A program made the translations under genes and the position numbers. Positions 1-5,001 of a DNA stretch of 5,001 bases are shown one piece after another; position 1 is the stretch's first letter; every line of letters starts with the position of its first letter. The notes below the pieces were generated by a model. That model did not search any database. It saw only the letters and a list, made by a program, of their open reading frames with translations, and was not told the DNA's origin. This stretch comes from Anaerolineae bacterium. Lineage in GTDB: Bacteria > Chloroflexota > Anaerolineae > JAADDB01. Location: contig WFQT01000153.1 of the NCBI GenBank assembly GCA_015486895.1, positions 1-5,001 on the forward strand, read 5' to 3'.

Positions 1-111
1 AACTTAACAAACTTACCAACGTCCCCCATTCGTCCCCCAAAGTTGCCAACGTCCCCTATTATGTCCCGATAATAAGTTTACAAAGTTGCCAACGTCCCCT
101 ATTATGTCCCG
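1..111. repeat. Array of three related short repeats (GTTGCCAACGTCCCC family)
   Basis: Bases 38-68 and 81-111 are identical over 31 bp, giving a 43-bp period with a 12-bp spacer. Their shared core is GTTGCCAACGTCCCCTATTA. Bases 1-37 form a third, diverged copy: 1-21 matches 74-94 at 17 of 21 positions, followed by two CGTCCCCC blocks. The last base of the right-hand copy is the G of the GTG that opens the downstream reading frame, so the array abuts the truncated epimerase gene exactly. From memory, GGGGACGTTGGTAAC-like sequences (the reverse strand) occur as dispersed repeats near REP-associated tyrosine transposases in environmental bacteria. No transposase gene is visible here, so that link is inference. 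Confidence 0.85.
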
Positions 112-857
112 TGATAGGCATGGACAGCATCGTTCATCTGGCCGCCCAGACCGGTGTGCCCGGCTCATTAAAAGACCCACGGCGAGATTGTGAGATCAAT
201 GTCATCGGTACGTTGAACATGCTTGAAGCGGCACGGGGCGAACAGGAGCGGCGCGGAAAACAGATGCGATTTGTTTTTGCTTCCTCCAATGCACCCTTGG
301 GCAAACAGCCCCCGCCCGCCACCGAAGTCAAGGCACCGCTGCCCATTTCACCCTACGGGGCCAGCAAGCTGGCGGGAGAGGGCTACTGCCTGGCCTATCA
401 TGGGTCTTGGGGGCTGGGCACGGTGGTGCTGCGCTTCGCTAATCTCTATGGTCCCTTTTCCTCCCATAAAAACAGCGTGGTAGCAAAGTTCTTTAAAGAC
501 ATTCTGGAAAAGGGTCAAATCACGATTGATGGTGATGGACGGCAGACGCGAGACTTCATCTATGTGGGTGACCTGTGCCGTGCCATTATGCTGACGCTGA
601 AGAGCGAGGTTGCGGGTGAGGTTTTTCAGATCGCTACAGGGATGGAGACGAGTATTCTGGAATTGGCGGCGTTGGTGCAGGAGGTTGTAGGCCGGGATGT
701 AGGAATTCATCACGGCCCGCCAAGGCAGGGGGATATCCGGAAGAACTATTCTGGTATCAGGAAAGCACGGGAGCTTTTGGGTTGGGAGCCAGGTACAGAG
801 TTGGAGGAGGGGTTGGAAAAAACGATCAAGTATTTCGAAAGATTACTGAGCATGTAG
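111..857 (+). CDS. N-terminally truncated NAD-dependent epimerase/dehydratase (nucleotide-sugar SDR), probably a broken gene
   Basis: This is an extended short-chain dehydrogenase/reductase of the UDP-sugar 4-epimerase/dehydratase type, which acts on nucleotide sugars in the cytoplasm. Visible parts are the HLAAQTG strand at residues 9-15, the conserved N30, SS at 58-59, the catalytic YGASK (Y82, K86), the RFANLYGP segment at 108-115, and GDGRQTRDFIYVGD at 141-154. A GDIRKNYSGIRKARELLGW tail at 207-225 is typical of the family's substrate domain. Relatives are about 310-320 residues. This one has 248 and begins just before the fourth strand, so the Rossmann GxxGxxG motif and about 65-70 residues are missing. 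The GTG start lies at the edge of a repeat copy and has no Shine-Dalgarno sequence. The frame has no stop codon back to base 3, so the real 5' end may lie beyond the window with the repeat inside the gene. As it stands it should not bind NAD. Its exact substrate cannot be told. Confidence 0.8.
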   Translation: MIGMDSIVHLAAQTGVPGSLKDPRRDCEINVIGTLNMLEAARGEQERRGKQMRFVFASSNAPLGKQPPPATEVKAPLPISPYGASKLAGEGYCLAYHGSWGLGTVVLRFANLYGPFSSHKNSVVAKFFKDILEKGQITIDGDGRQTRDFIYVGDLCRAIMLTLKSEVAGEVFQIATGMETSILELAALVQEVVGRDVGIHHGPPRQGDIRKNYSGIRKARELLGWEPGTELEEGLEKTIKYFERLLSM

Positions 858-889
858 TCATCTCAAATCATTACAAAAAGACAAATCAG

Positions 890-908
890 CCACAGACACA
901 CACAGACA
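890..908. repeat. Short CACAGACA low-complexity repeat
   Basis: CACAGACA occurs at 891-898 and again at 901-908 within an AC-rich run. Runs of CCACAGA/CACAC type are, from memory, common between genes in several environmental bacterial genomes. No function can be assigned. Confidence 0.5.
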
Positions 909-950
909 TTTGATCGGCCAGTATGGCCACCAAGGATAGTATGTGTGAAG

Positions 951-1076
951 AATGAAGACCTGACCTCCTTATTTCGGTAAGTTAATTTGTTACCAACGTC
1001 ACCTATTACTCTATTGGCAATGGCCCTTATCATCGGAAAATGATGTTAAGCTATTAAACTAACTCCGTCCCCCAAA
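951..1076. repeat. Degenerate remnants of the GTTGCCAACGTCCCC repeat family
   Basis: Bases 989-1008 match the core of the upstream array (42-61 and 85-104) at 18 of 20 positions, and a related AAGTTAA lead-in stands at 979-985. Bases 1066-1076 (CGTCCCCCAAA) are identical to 31-41. All are in the same orientation as the copies at 1-111, so the truncated epimerase gene is bracketed by one repeat family. AATGAAGACCTGACCTCC at 951-968 resembles another dispersed motif (GGGGTCAGGTCTT on the reverse strand) that I recall from genomes rich in REP-associated transposases. That second link rests on memory only. Confidence 0.6.
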
Positions 1077-1092
1077 CACGCGGATTACTTGT

Positions 1093-1117
1093 CACAGATC
1101 ACAAATTACAGATCACC
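1093..1117. repeat. Two-copy ACAGATCAC direct repeat
   Basis: ACAGATCAC occurs at 1094-1102 and 1108-1116, a 14-bp period, about 20 bp upstream of the operon's first start codon. It could be a regulatory half-site pair, but it also looks like the TTACAGATCACA low-complexity runs seen between genes in some environmental genomes. The second reading is more likely. Confidence 0.45.
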
Positions 1118-1123
1118 TTTTAC

Positions 1124-1129
1124 AAGGAG
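1124..1129 (+). promoter_or_regulatory. Ribosome binding site of the pseB-like gene
   Basis: AAGGAG lies 7 nt before the ATG at 1137. It is the strongest Shine-Dalgarno sequence in the window and fixes the start of the operon's first intact gene. Confidence 0.85.
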
Positions 1130-1136
1130 ATAGATA

Positions 1137-2114
1137 ATGATAGACTGGAAAAACCAAGCTATTTTAATTACAGGTGGCACCGGTTCTTTCGGCAAGAAGT
1201 TTACAGAAATTATGCTGCGGGATTATCACCCACAGAAGCTTATCATCTTTAGTCGAGATGAGCTCAAACAGCATGAGATGCGTCTGGCCGGATTTGATCA
1301 TCCCAGCTTGCGCTACTTCATCGGTGATGTGCGCGACGTGGATCGCTTGCGACGGGCAGTGAATGGGGTGGATATTGTTATCCATGCTGCTGCATTGAAA
1401 CAGGTCCCGGCTTGTGAGTACAATCCCATAGAGGCGGTGATGACCAACGTAATAGGGGCACGTAATGTAATCGATGCTGCCCTTGATAAAGGTGTAAAGA
1501 AGGTTGTAGCTTTGAGTACAGATAAGGCTGTCAATCCAATCAATTTATATGGGGCTACAAAGTTGGTTGCGGAGAAACTATTTGTTCAGGCGAATGCCTA
1601 TAGTGGTGAGGGCCCAACGAGATTCGGTTGCGTGCGTTACGGTAATGTGGTTGGCAGCCGGGGAAGTGTCATTCCCTTATTCCTTCGCCAACGCGAAAAT
1701 GGCAAAATAACGATTACTGATCGCCGAATGACCCGCTTTTGGATTACCTTGGAGCAGGGAGTGAGATTGGTCATCCGGGCCGTTGAGCAGATGCAGGGGG
1801 GTGAAGTATTCGTCCCCAAGATTCCCTCGATGCGGATTACGGACTTGGCTGAGGCAGTGGCACCGGGATGTGAAATCGAAACCATTGGGATTCGGCCGGG
1901 GGAAAAACTTCATGAAGTTCTTATTTCACGTGACGAATCACGTCAAGTTTTGAAACTAAAAGATATGTTTATCATCCAACCCACACATCCCTGGTGGAAA
2001 TTGACCAACTGGAATCACGGTAAACATCTGGAGGATGGCTTCGAGTTTGCAAGCGATAAAAACGACCGTTGGTTGACCACCGAAGAACTGCGAGAAATGA
2101 TTGGAGAGGGTTAA
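1137..2114 (+). CDS. pseB: UDP-N-acetylglucosamine 4,6-dehydratase (inverting), PseB type
   Basis: By family, this enzyme converts UDP-GlcNAc to UDP-2-acetamido-2,6-dideoxy-beta-L-arabino-hex-4-ulose, the first step of pseudaminic-acid-type pathways, using bound NADP in the cytoplasm. The 325-residue protein is full length for PseB/FlaA1. It shows the nucleotide-binding GGTGSFG at 13-19, HAAALKQVP at 83-91, the TDK triad at 128-130, and YGATK at 138-142. These correspond with a constant offset of 3 to T131, D132, K133, Y141 and K145 of Helicobacter FlaA1, as I recall that numbering. RYGNVVGSRGSVIP at 167-180 and the GIRPGEKLHEVLIS segment at 251-264 are also typical. The ATG has a clear AAGGAG 7 nt upstream. 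The stop overlaps the next start by one base (TAATG). A related retaining dehydratase (the longer, membrane-bound PglF/CapD kind) is excluded by the short soluble architecture. Confidence 0.93.
   Translation: MIDWKNQAILITGGTGSFGKKFTEIMLRDYHPQKLIIFSRDELKQHEMRLAGFDHPSLRYFIGDVRDVDRLRRAVNGVDIVIHAAALKQVPACEYNPIEAVMTNVIGARNVIDAALDKGVKKVVALSTDKAVNPINLYGATKLVAEKLFVQANAYSGEGPTRFGCVRYGNVVGSRGSVIPLFLRQRENGKITITDRRMTRFWITLEQGVRLVIRAVEQMQGGEVFVPKIPSMRITDLAEAVAPGCEIETIGIRPGEKLHEVLISRDESRQVLKLKDMFIIQPTHPWWKLTNWNHGKHLEDGFEFASDKNDRWLTTEELREMIGEG
2103..2110 (+). promoter_or_regulatory. Ribosome binding site deciding the pseC-like start
   Basis: GGAGAGGG ends 3 nt before the ATG at 2114, and its GGAG part is spaced 7 nt from that ATG. 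It lies within the last codons of the preceding gene. It supports a start at 2114 rather than the in-frame alternative 45 bp upstream. Confidence 0.75.
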
Positions 2115-3307
2115 TGGCTGTCAAGTTAGCCATTGATGGAGGCATTCCTGTAAGAGAGAAACAACTGCCTTATGGTCATCAATGGGTGGATGATGACGAT
2201 ATTGCTGCAGTGGTTGAAGTCTTCCGTTCTGATTGGTTTACTACCGGGCCAAAGGTAGACGAATTTGAGCGAGCCTTTGCAGACTTTGTAGGAGAAAAGC
2301 AAGCGGTGGCCGTAAGCAGTGGCACAGCTGCCTTGCATGCCGCCATGTACGCCATCGGTATCGGGCTAGGTGATGAGGTTATTGTTCCGCCGATGACTTT
2401 CGCCGCCAGTGCTAACTGCGCGGTATTTCAGGGTGGAATGCCAGTTTTTTCCGATGTGGATCCGGATACTCTTCTGCTCGATCCGAATCAGGTCGAGGCG
2501 AAGATCACACCACGCACAAAAGCCATCATTGCTGTAGACTACGCCGGCCAGCCATGCGATTATGATGTCCTGCTGGCCATTGCCAATCGGCATGACTTGA
2601 GGCTAGTTGCCGATGCCTGCCATGCCCTTGGCGGGAGTTATAAGGGACGGCCGGTTGGCACCTTAGCTGATTTGAACGTTTTTAGTTTTCACCCAGTAAA
2701 ACCCATTACTACCGGTGAAGGCGGCATGATTACCACAGATGACCCAAAACTTGCCGATCGTATGCGGGTCTTTCGTAATCACGGCATTACAACTGATCAT
2801 CGCCAGCGTGAACTGCAGGGTTCCTGGTTTTATGAAATGGTGGACTTGGGTTACAATTATCGCCTAACTGACATTCAATGTGCGCTGGGTATAAGCCAGT
2901 TGCGCAAATTACCCGCCTGGGTAGCACGTCGCCAAAAGATTGCCCGACGCTATGATGCGGCGTTCGCCGAGATTCCTGCTGTAAGGCCTCTGGGTGTGCG
3001 AGAAGATGTCTCTCACGCCTACCATCTTTATGTGATCCGGTTGGATTTGGCGCAGCTGCGGGCCACGCGGGCCGATGTATTCGCTGCCCTGCGGGCTGAA
3101 GGAATTGGCGTTAATGTGCACTATATCCCCGTGCATCTGCATCCATTCTATCGTGAGCGTTTCGGCACGGGGCCAGGGATATGTCCAGTGGCCGAAGATG
3201 CCTATGAGCACATCATCACGCTTCCAATTTTTCCGAGGATGAGCGAAGACGACATTAGTGATGTAATAGCTGCAGTGCACAAGGTTATGGAGGCGTATTC
3301 GCAATGA
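2114..3307 (+). CDS. pseC: PLP-dependent aminotransferase, PseC type (UDP-4-amino-4,6-dideoxy-N-acetyl-beta-L-altrosamine transaminase)
   Basis: This is a DegT/DnrJ/EryC1-family sugar aminotransferase. By family it transfers an amino group, usually from glutamate, to the C4 keto group made by PseB. The 397 residues match the family length. Visible motifs are YGHQWVDDDDIAAVVEVFRS at 20-39 and TTGPKV at 43-48 (a PseC-like N-terminus), the PLP-phosphate loop SSGTAALH at 68-75, D167 in VADACHALGG (pyridine-nitrogen contact), and the Schiff-base lysine K196 in SFHPVKPITTGEGG. NYRLTD at 248-253 and NVHYIPVHLHPFYR at 334-347 are also present. From memory most PseC proteins have His where this one has Pro197, next to the catalytic lysine; the effect is unknown. 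The start at 2114 is preferred because it forms a TAATG overlap with pseB and has GGAGAGGG just upstream. It ends in a 4-nt ATGA overlap with the synthase gene. Confidence 0.92.
   Translation: MAVKLAIDGGIPVREKQLPYGHQWVDDDDIAAVVEVFRSDWFTTGPKVDEFERAFADFVGEKQAVAVSSGTAALHAAMYAIGIGLGDEVIVPPMTFAASANCAVFQGGMPVFSDVDPDTLLLDPNQVEAKITPRTKAIIAVDYAGQPCDYDVLLAIANRHDLRLVADACHALGGSYKGRPVGTLADLNVFSFHPVKPITTGEGGMITTDDPKLADRMRVFRNHGITTDHRQRELQGSWFYEMVDLGYNYRLTDIQCALGISQLRKLPAWVARRQKIARRYDAAFAEIPAVRPLGVREDVSHAYHLYVIRLDLAQLRATRADVFAALRAEGIGVNVHYIPVHLHPFYRERFGTGPGICPVAEDAYEHIITLPIFPRMSEDDISDVIAAVHKVMEAYSQ
3289..3293 (+). promoter_or_regulatory. Ribosome binding site of the NeuB-like gene
   Basis: GGAGG lies inside the 3' end of the pseC-like gene, 10 nt before the ATG at 3304. 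This is a slightly long but usable spacing that supports translation re-initiation at the ATGA overlap. Confidence 0.6.
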
Positions 3308-4167
3308 TATCTGCTTTTGTGGCAGAAGTTTCCAGTAATCACCACCGAGATCTGAACCGTAGTCTGGCTTTTATTGACAAAGCTGCTGAGATCGGCTGTA
3401 GCGCGGTCAAGTTCCAGCTTTTCAGGATCCGGGAACTATTCGCCCCGGAGATCCTGACTAAAAGTGAGCAGCACCGACAGAGAGAGGCCTGGGAATTGCC
3501 TGTTGAGTTCTTATCTACCTTGGCAAAACGCTGTCATGAAAGGAATGTACAGTTTGCCTGTACGCCATTTTACCTGGATGCTGTAAATGAGTTGTTGCCG
3601 TATGTGGATTTTTATAAGATTGGCTCATATGAATTGTTGTGGGATGACCTGCTGGATGCTGTTGCTCATACTGGTAAGCCGGTGGTGCTCTCCACAGGTA
3701 TGGCTGCGCTTGATGAGGTCAGGCAAGCCGTGGACGTGCTACGCAGTGCTGGCTGTCAGGACTTGACCCTTTTGCATTGTGTTTCCAGCTATCCTACGCC
3801 TGCCAAGGAATGTAACCTGGCGGCGATCGAGACATTACGGCAGGCTTGTGACTGCCCGGTAGGGTGGTCCGATCATAGTGTGAATCCTGGCGTGATCTAT
3901 CGGGCGGTACATCGTTGGGGAGCTATTATGGTTGAGTTTCATTTGGATCTGGAAGGGAAGGGTGCGGAGTATCAAACCGGTCATTGCTGGTTGCCAGAAC
4001 AAATCCGACCGGTAATTGAGATGGTGCAGATAGGTTTTGAGGCTGATGGCAGTGGTAAGAAGGTGCCATCGCCTGGTGAGTTGCCAGACCGTGACTGGCG
4101 AACTGACCCCAGTGACGGTTTGCGTCCCTTGTTGAAAGTGCGAAATGAATGGCGGGAGCAAAAATGA
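3304..4167 (+). CDS. NeuB/PseI-family nonulosonate synthase lacking the C-terminal SAF domain
   Basis: Family members condense phosphoenolpyruvate with a six-carbon amino sugar to make a nine-carbon sialic, legionaminic or pseudaminic acid. The TIM-barrel residues are present: E8 (AEVSSNHH), K36 (VKFQ), T87 (CTPF), K105 and S108 (YKIGSYE), S130 (LSTGMA), S189 and H191 (GWSDHS), and H213 (EFHLDL). Comparing with meningococcal NeuB from memory, these match E25, K53, T110, K129, S132, S154, S213 and the Mn ligands H215 and H236. The protein stops at 287 residues, whereas NeuB, PseI and SpsE are about 340-370. The missing part is the SAF (antifreeze-like) domain, which in NeuB supplies R314 to the partner subunit's sugar site. 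Instead it ends with a DWRTDPSDGLRPLLKVR tail at 264-280. The coding frame ends cleanly in an ATGA overlap, so this looks like a natural short form. Its position after pseB and pseC suggests a PseI-like role, but the sugar substrate is uncertain. Confidence 0.85.
   Translation: MISAFVAEVSSNHHRDLNRSLAFIDKAAEIGCSAVKFQLFRIRELFAPEILTKSEQHRQREAWELPVEFLSTLAKRCHERNVQFACTPFYLDAVNELLPYVDFYKIGSYELLWDDLLDAVAHTGKPVVLSTGMAALDEVRQAVDVLRSAGCQDLTLLHCVSSYPTPAKECNLAAIETLRQACDCPVGWSDHSVNPGVIYRAVHRWGAIMVEFHLDLEGKGAEYQTGHCWLPEQIRPVIEMVQIGFEADGSGKKVPSPGELPDRDWRTDPSDGLRPLLKVRNEWREQK
4154..4158 (+). promoter_or_regulatory. Ribosome binding site deciding the spsF-like start
   Basis: GGGAG lies 5 nt before the ATG at 4164. 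It falls inside the reading frame that would start at 4149, so it favours the later ATG. Confidence 0.65.
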
Positions 4168-4973
4168 AGACGGCAGCCATTATCCAGGCCCGCATGGGAT
4201 CAACGCGTTTACCGGGAAAGGTATTGAAACCCATCCTGGGCCGGCCGATGTTGTGGTACATTGTGCAGCGCATACGATGGGTACCCGGCTTAGCCCAGGT
4301 GGTGGTGGCGACGTCTGATCAGCCGGGCGATGAGCCGATTCGACGCTTTTGCCGTGATCATAGGATCGCCATGTTTGCCGGCAGTGAAGACGACGTGCTG
4401 GACCGCTTTTACCGGGCAGCCATACAATACGCAGGCGATCCGCTGATTCGCATTACCGGTGACTGCCCTTTTGTGGATCCCGAGGTGGTGGGGCGTTTGT
4501 TGAAACACTACGAGACTGGCAGCTACGATCACATTGGCGTGGCCACAGGTGCCGGGGCCATGTTTCTGGATGGCGGTCGATTTCCCGATGGCCTGGATGC
4601 AGAGTGTTTCAGCTTTGCCGCCCTGGAGCGTGCATGGCGCGAGGCTACTGAAAAGGACGATAGGGAGCATGTAACGTCTTATATCTGGCGGGTACCTGGT
4701 CGCTTCCGCGTGGGAATACTTAAAGCAGAGGAAGATTACTCGCATTTGCGCTGGACAGTGGACAATGAAGCCGATTTTCAACTGGTCTCTCAGATTTATG
4801 AAGCGCTTTATCGAGAGGACATGCCCTTCTTGATGGCTGATATCTTGCGCTACCTTGCCAGTCATCCAGAGTTGGCCGCAATCAATCAGTCTTTCATTGG
4901 TCAAGAGGGATATCTAAAACTCTGGAAGCTGACAGCGCAAACTGATGCAAAAGACAAAGGAACAAAACAATGA
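4164..4973 (+). CDS. SpsF-type cytidylyltransferase (CMP-nonulosonate synthetase family)
   Basis: This protein belongs to the nucleotidyltransferase family of Bacillus SpsF and CMP-KDO/CMP-sialate synthetases. In this setting it most likely activates the nine-carbon sugar with CTP to a CMP-sugar in the cytoplasm. The 269 residues show the nucleotide-binding IIQARMGSTRLPGKVL at 6-21, the metal-binding RITGDCPFVDP at 96-106, FPDGLDAECFS at 140-150, DREHVTSYIW at 166-175, and LRWTVDNEADFQLV at 195-208. These are all hallmarks of the SpsF group. The ATG at 4164 is chosen because it gives an ATGA overlap with the synthase gene, has GGGAG 5 nt upstream, and starts right at the first beta strand (MKTAAIIQAR). 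An ATG at 4149 would add only MAGAK. Databases often label such proteins glycosyltransferase or spore coat protein; the cytidylyltransferase reading fits the motifs and neighbours better. It ends in another ATGA overlap. Confidence 0.87.
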   Translation: MKTAAIIQARMGSTRLPGKVLKPILGRPMLWYIVQRIRWVPGLAQVVVATSDQPGDEPIRRFCRDHRIAMFAGSEDDVLDRFYRAAIQYAGDPLIRITGDCPFVDPEVVGRLLKHYETGSYDHIGVATGAGAMFLDGGRFPDGLDAECFSFAALERAWREATEKDDREHVTSYIWRVPGRFRVGILKAEEDYSHLRWTVDNEADFQLVSQIYEALYREDMPFLMADILRYLASHPELAAINQSFIGQEGYLKLWKLTAQTDAKDKGTKQ

Positions 4974-5001
4974 AAGGTCAGATACTCTATCAAAAGGCGA
5001 A
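4970..5001 (+). CDS. 5' end of the next operon gene, possibly a class III (glutamate-1-semialdehyde aminomutase-like) aminotransferase
   Basis: Only ten codons lie in the window (MKGQILYQKA). The ATG overlaps the preceding stop in an ATGA, and AAAGG at 4956-4960 stands 9 nt upstream, so a real gene start is well supported. From memory, class III PLP aminotransferases in polysaccharide clusters often begin with a similar LY-KAK stretch leading to an IPGGTQ motif, so that family is the first guess. Ten residues cannot prove it. Whatever it encodes, it is translationally coupled to the nonulosonate genes and probably modifies, transfers or helps make the same sugar. Confidence 0.6.
   Translation, partial: MKGQILYQKA

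Noticed and set aside
1..111. CRISPR array
   Set aside because: There are only two exact copies with a 12-bp spacer, the third copy is strongly diverged, and no cas genes are present. This is an interspersed or tandem repeat, not a CRISPR.
348..713. 121-residue open frame on the minus strand
   Set aside because: It is antisense to the epimerase, whose catalytic motifs are clear on the plus strand, and shows no protein-family signal.
916..928. GGCCA-GTA-TGGCC hairpin as a terminator for the epimerase gene
   Set aside because: The stem is only 5 bp and no T-run follows it, so it does not meet the usual form of an intrinsic terminator.
1029..1044. ATCAT / ATGAT hairpin as a regulatory element
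   Set aside because: It is a weak, AT-rich 5-bp stem with no supporting context.
1089..1117. TTGTCA as a -35 box of an operon promoter
   Set aside because: No acceptable -10 hexamer stands 16-18 bp downstream. The promoter probably lies in the gap but I cannot place it.
2069..2113. Longer start for the pseC-like gene adding 15 residues
   Set aside because: The extension (VDHRRTARNDWRGL) lies wholly inside the pseB coding frame, has no family similarity, and lacks the good ribosome site and TAATG overlap that support 2114.
4149..4163. Longer start for the spsF-like gene adding MAGAK
   Set aside because: The ATG at 4164 has GGGAG at a good distance, an ATGA overlap like its neighbours, and begins directly at the first conserved strand.
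4290..4904. 204-residue open frame on the minus strand
   Set aside because: It is fully antisense to the well-supported cytidylyltransferase and shows no recognisable motifs or ribosome site.

Overview
The window carries a compact sugar-biosynthesis operon from an uncultivated-looking bacterium with roughly balanced GC. Short dispersed intergenic repeats are present and the genes overlap tightly. The repeat style and the protein sequences resemble environmental phyla such as Chloroflexota or Desulfobacterota-type genomes, but nothing here fixes the taxon, so that is a weak guess.

Left part (1-1136). A short array of related repeats with the core GTTGCCAACGTCCCCTATTA fills bases 1-111. It runs directly into a nucleotide-sugar epimerase/dehydratase gene (111-857) that has lost its first ~65-70 residues, including the NAD-binding glycine motif. 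The reading frame stays open through the repeats to the window edge. The 279-bp gap after this gene (858-1136) holds degenerate copies of the same repeat family and two short low-complexity repeats. A good ribosome binding site sits just before the next gene.

Right part (1137-5001). Five co-directional genes are joined by 1- or 4-nt stop/start overlaps: a PseB-type UDP-GlcNAc 4,6-dehydratase, a PseC-type PLP aminotransferase, a NeuB/PseI-family nonulosonate synthase, an SpsF-type cytidylyltransferase, and the first ten codons of a fifth gene. Together they describe a route from UDP-GlcNAc through a 4-keto-6-deoxy and a 4-amino sugar to a nine-carbon sialic-acid-like sugar, which is then activated with CTP for transfer onto a surface glycan or protein.

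Two points make this differ from the textbook pseudaminic acid pathway. The synthase has recognisable catalytic residues but ends without the C-terminal SAF (antifreeze-like) domain that normally completes the active site. The acetyltransferase (PseH) and UDP-sugar hydrolase (PseG) do not appear between the other genes. The final sugar is therefore uncertain and may not be pseudaminic acid itself.
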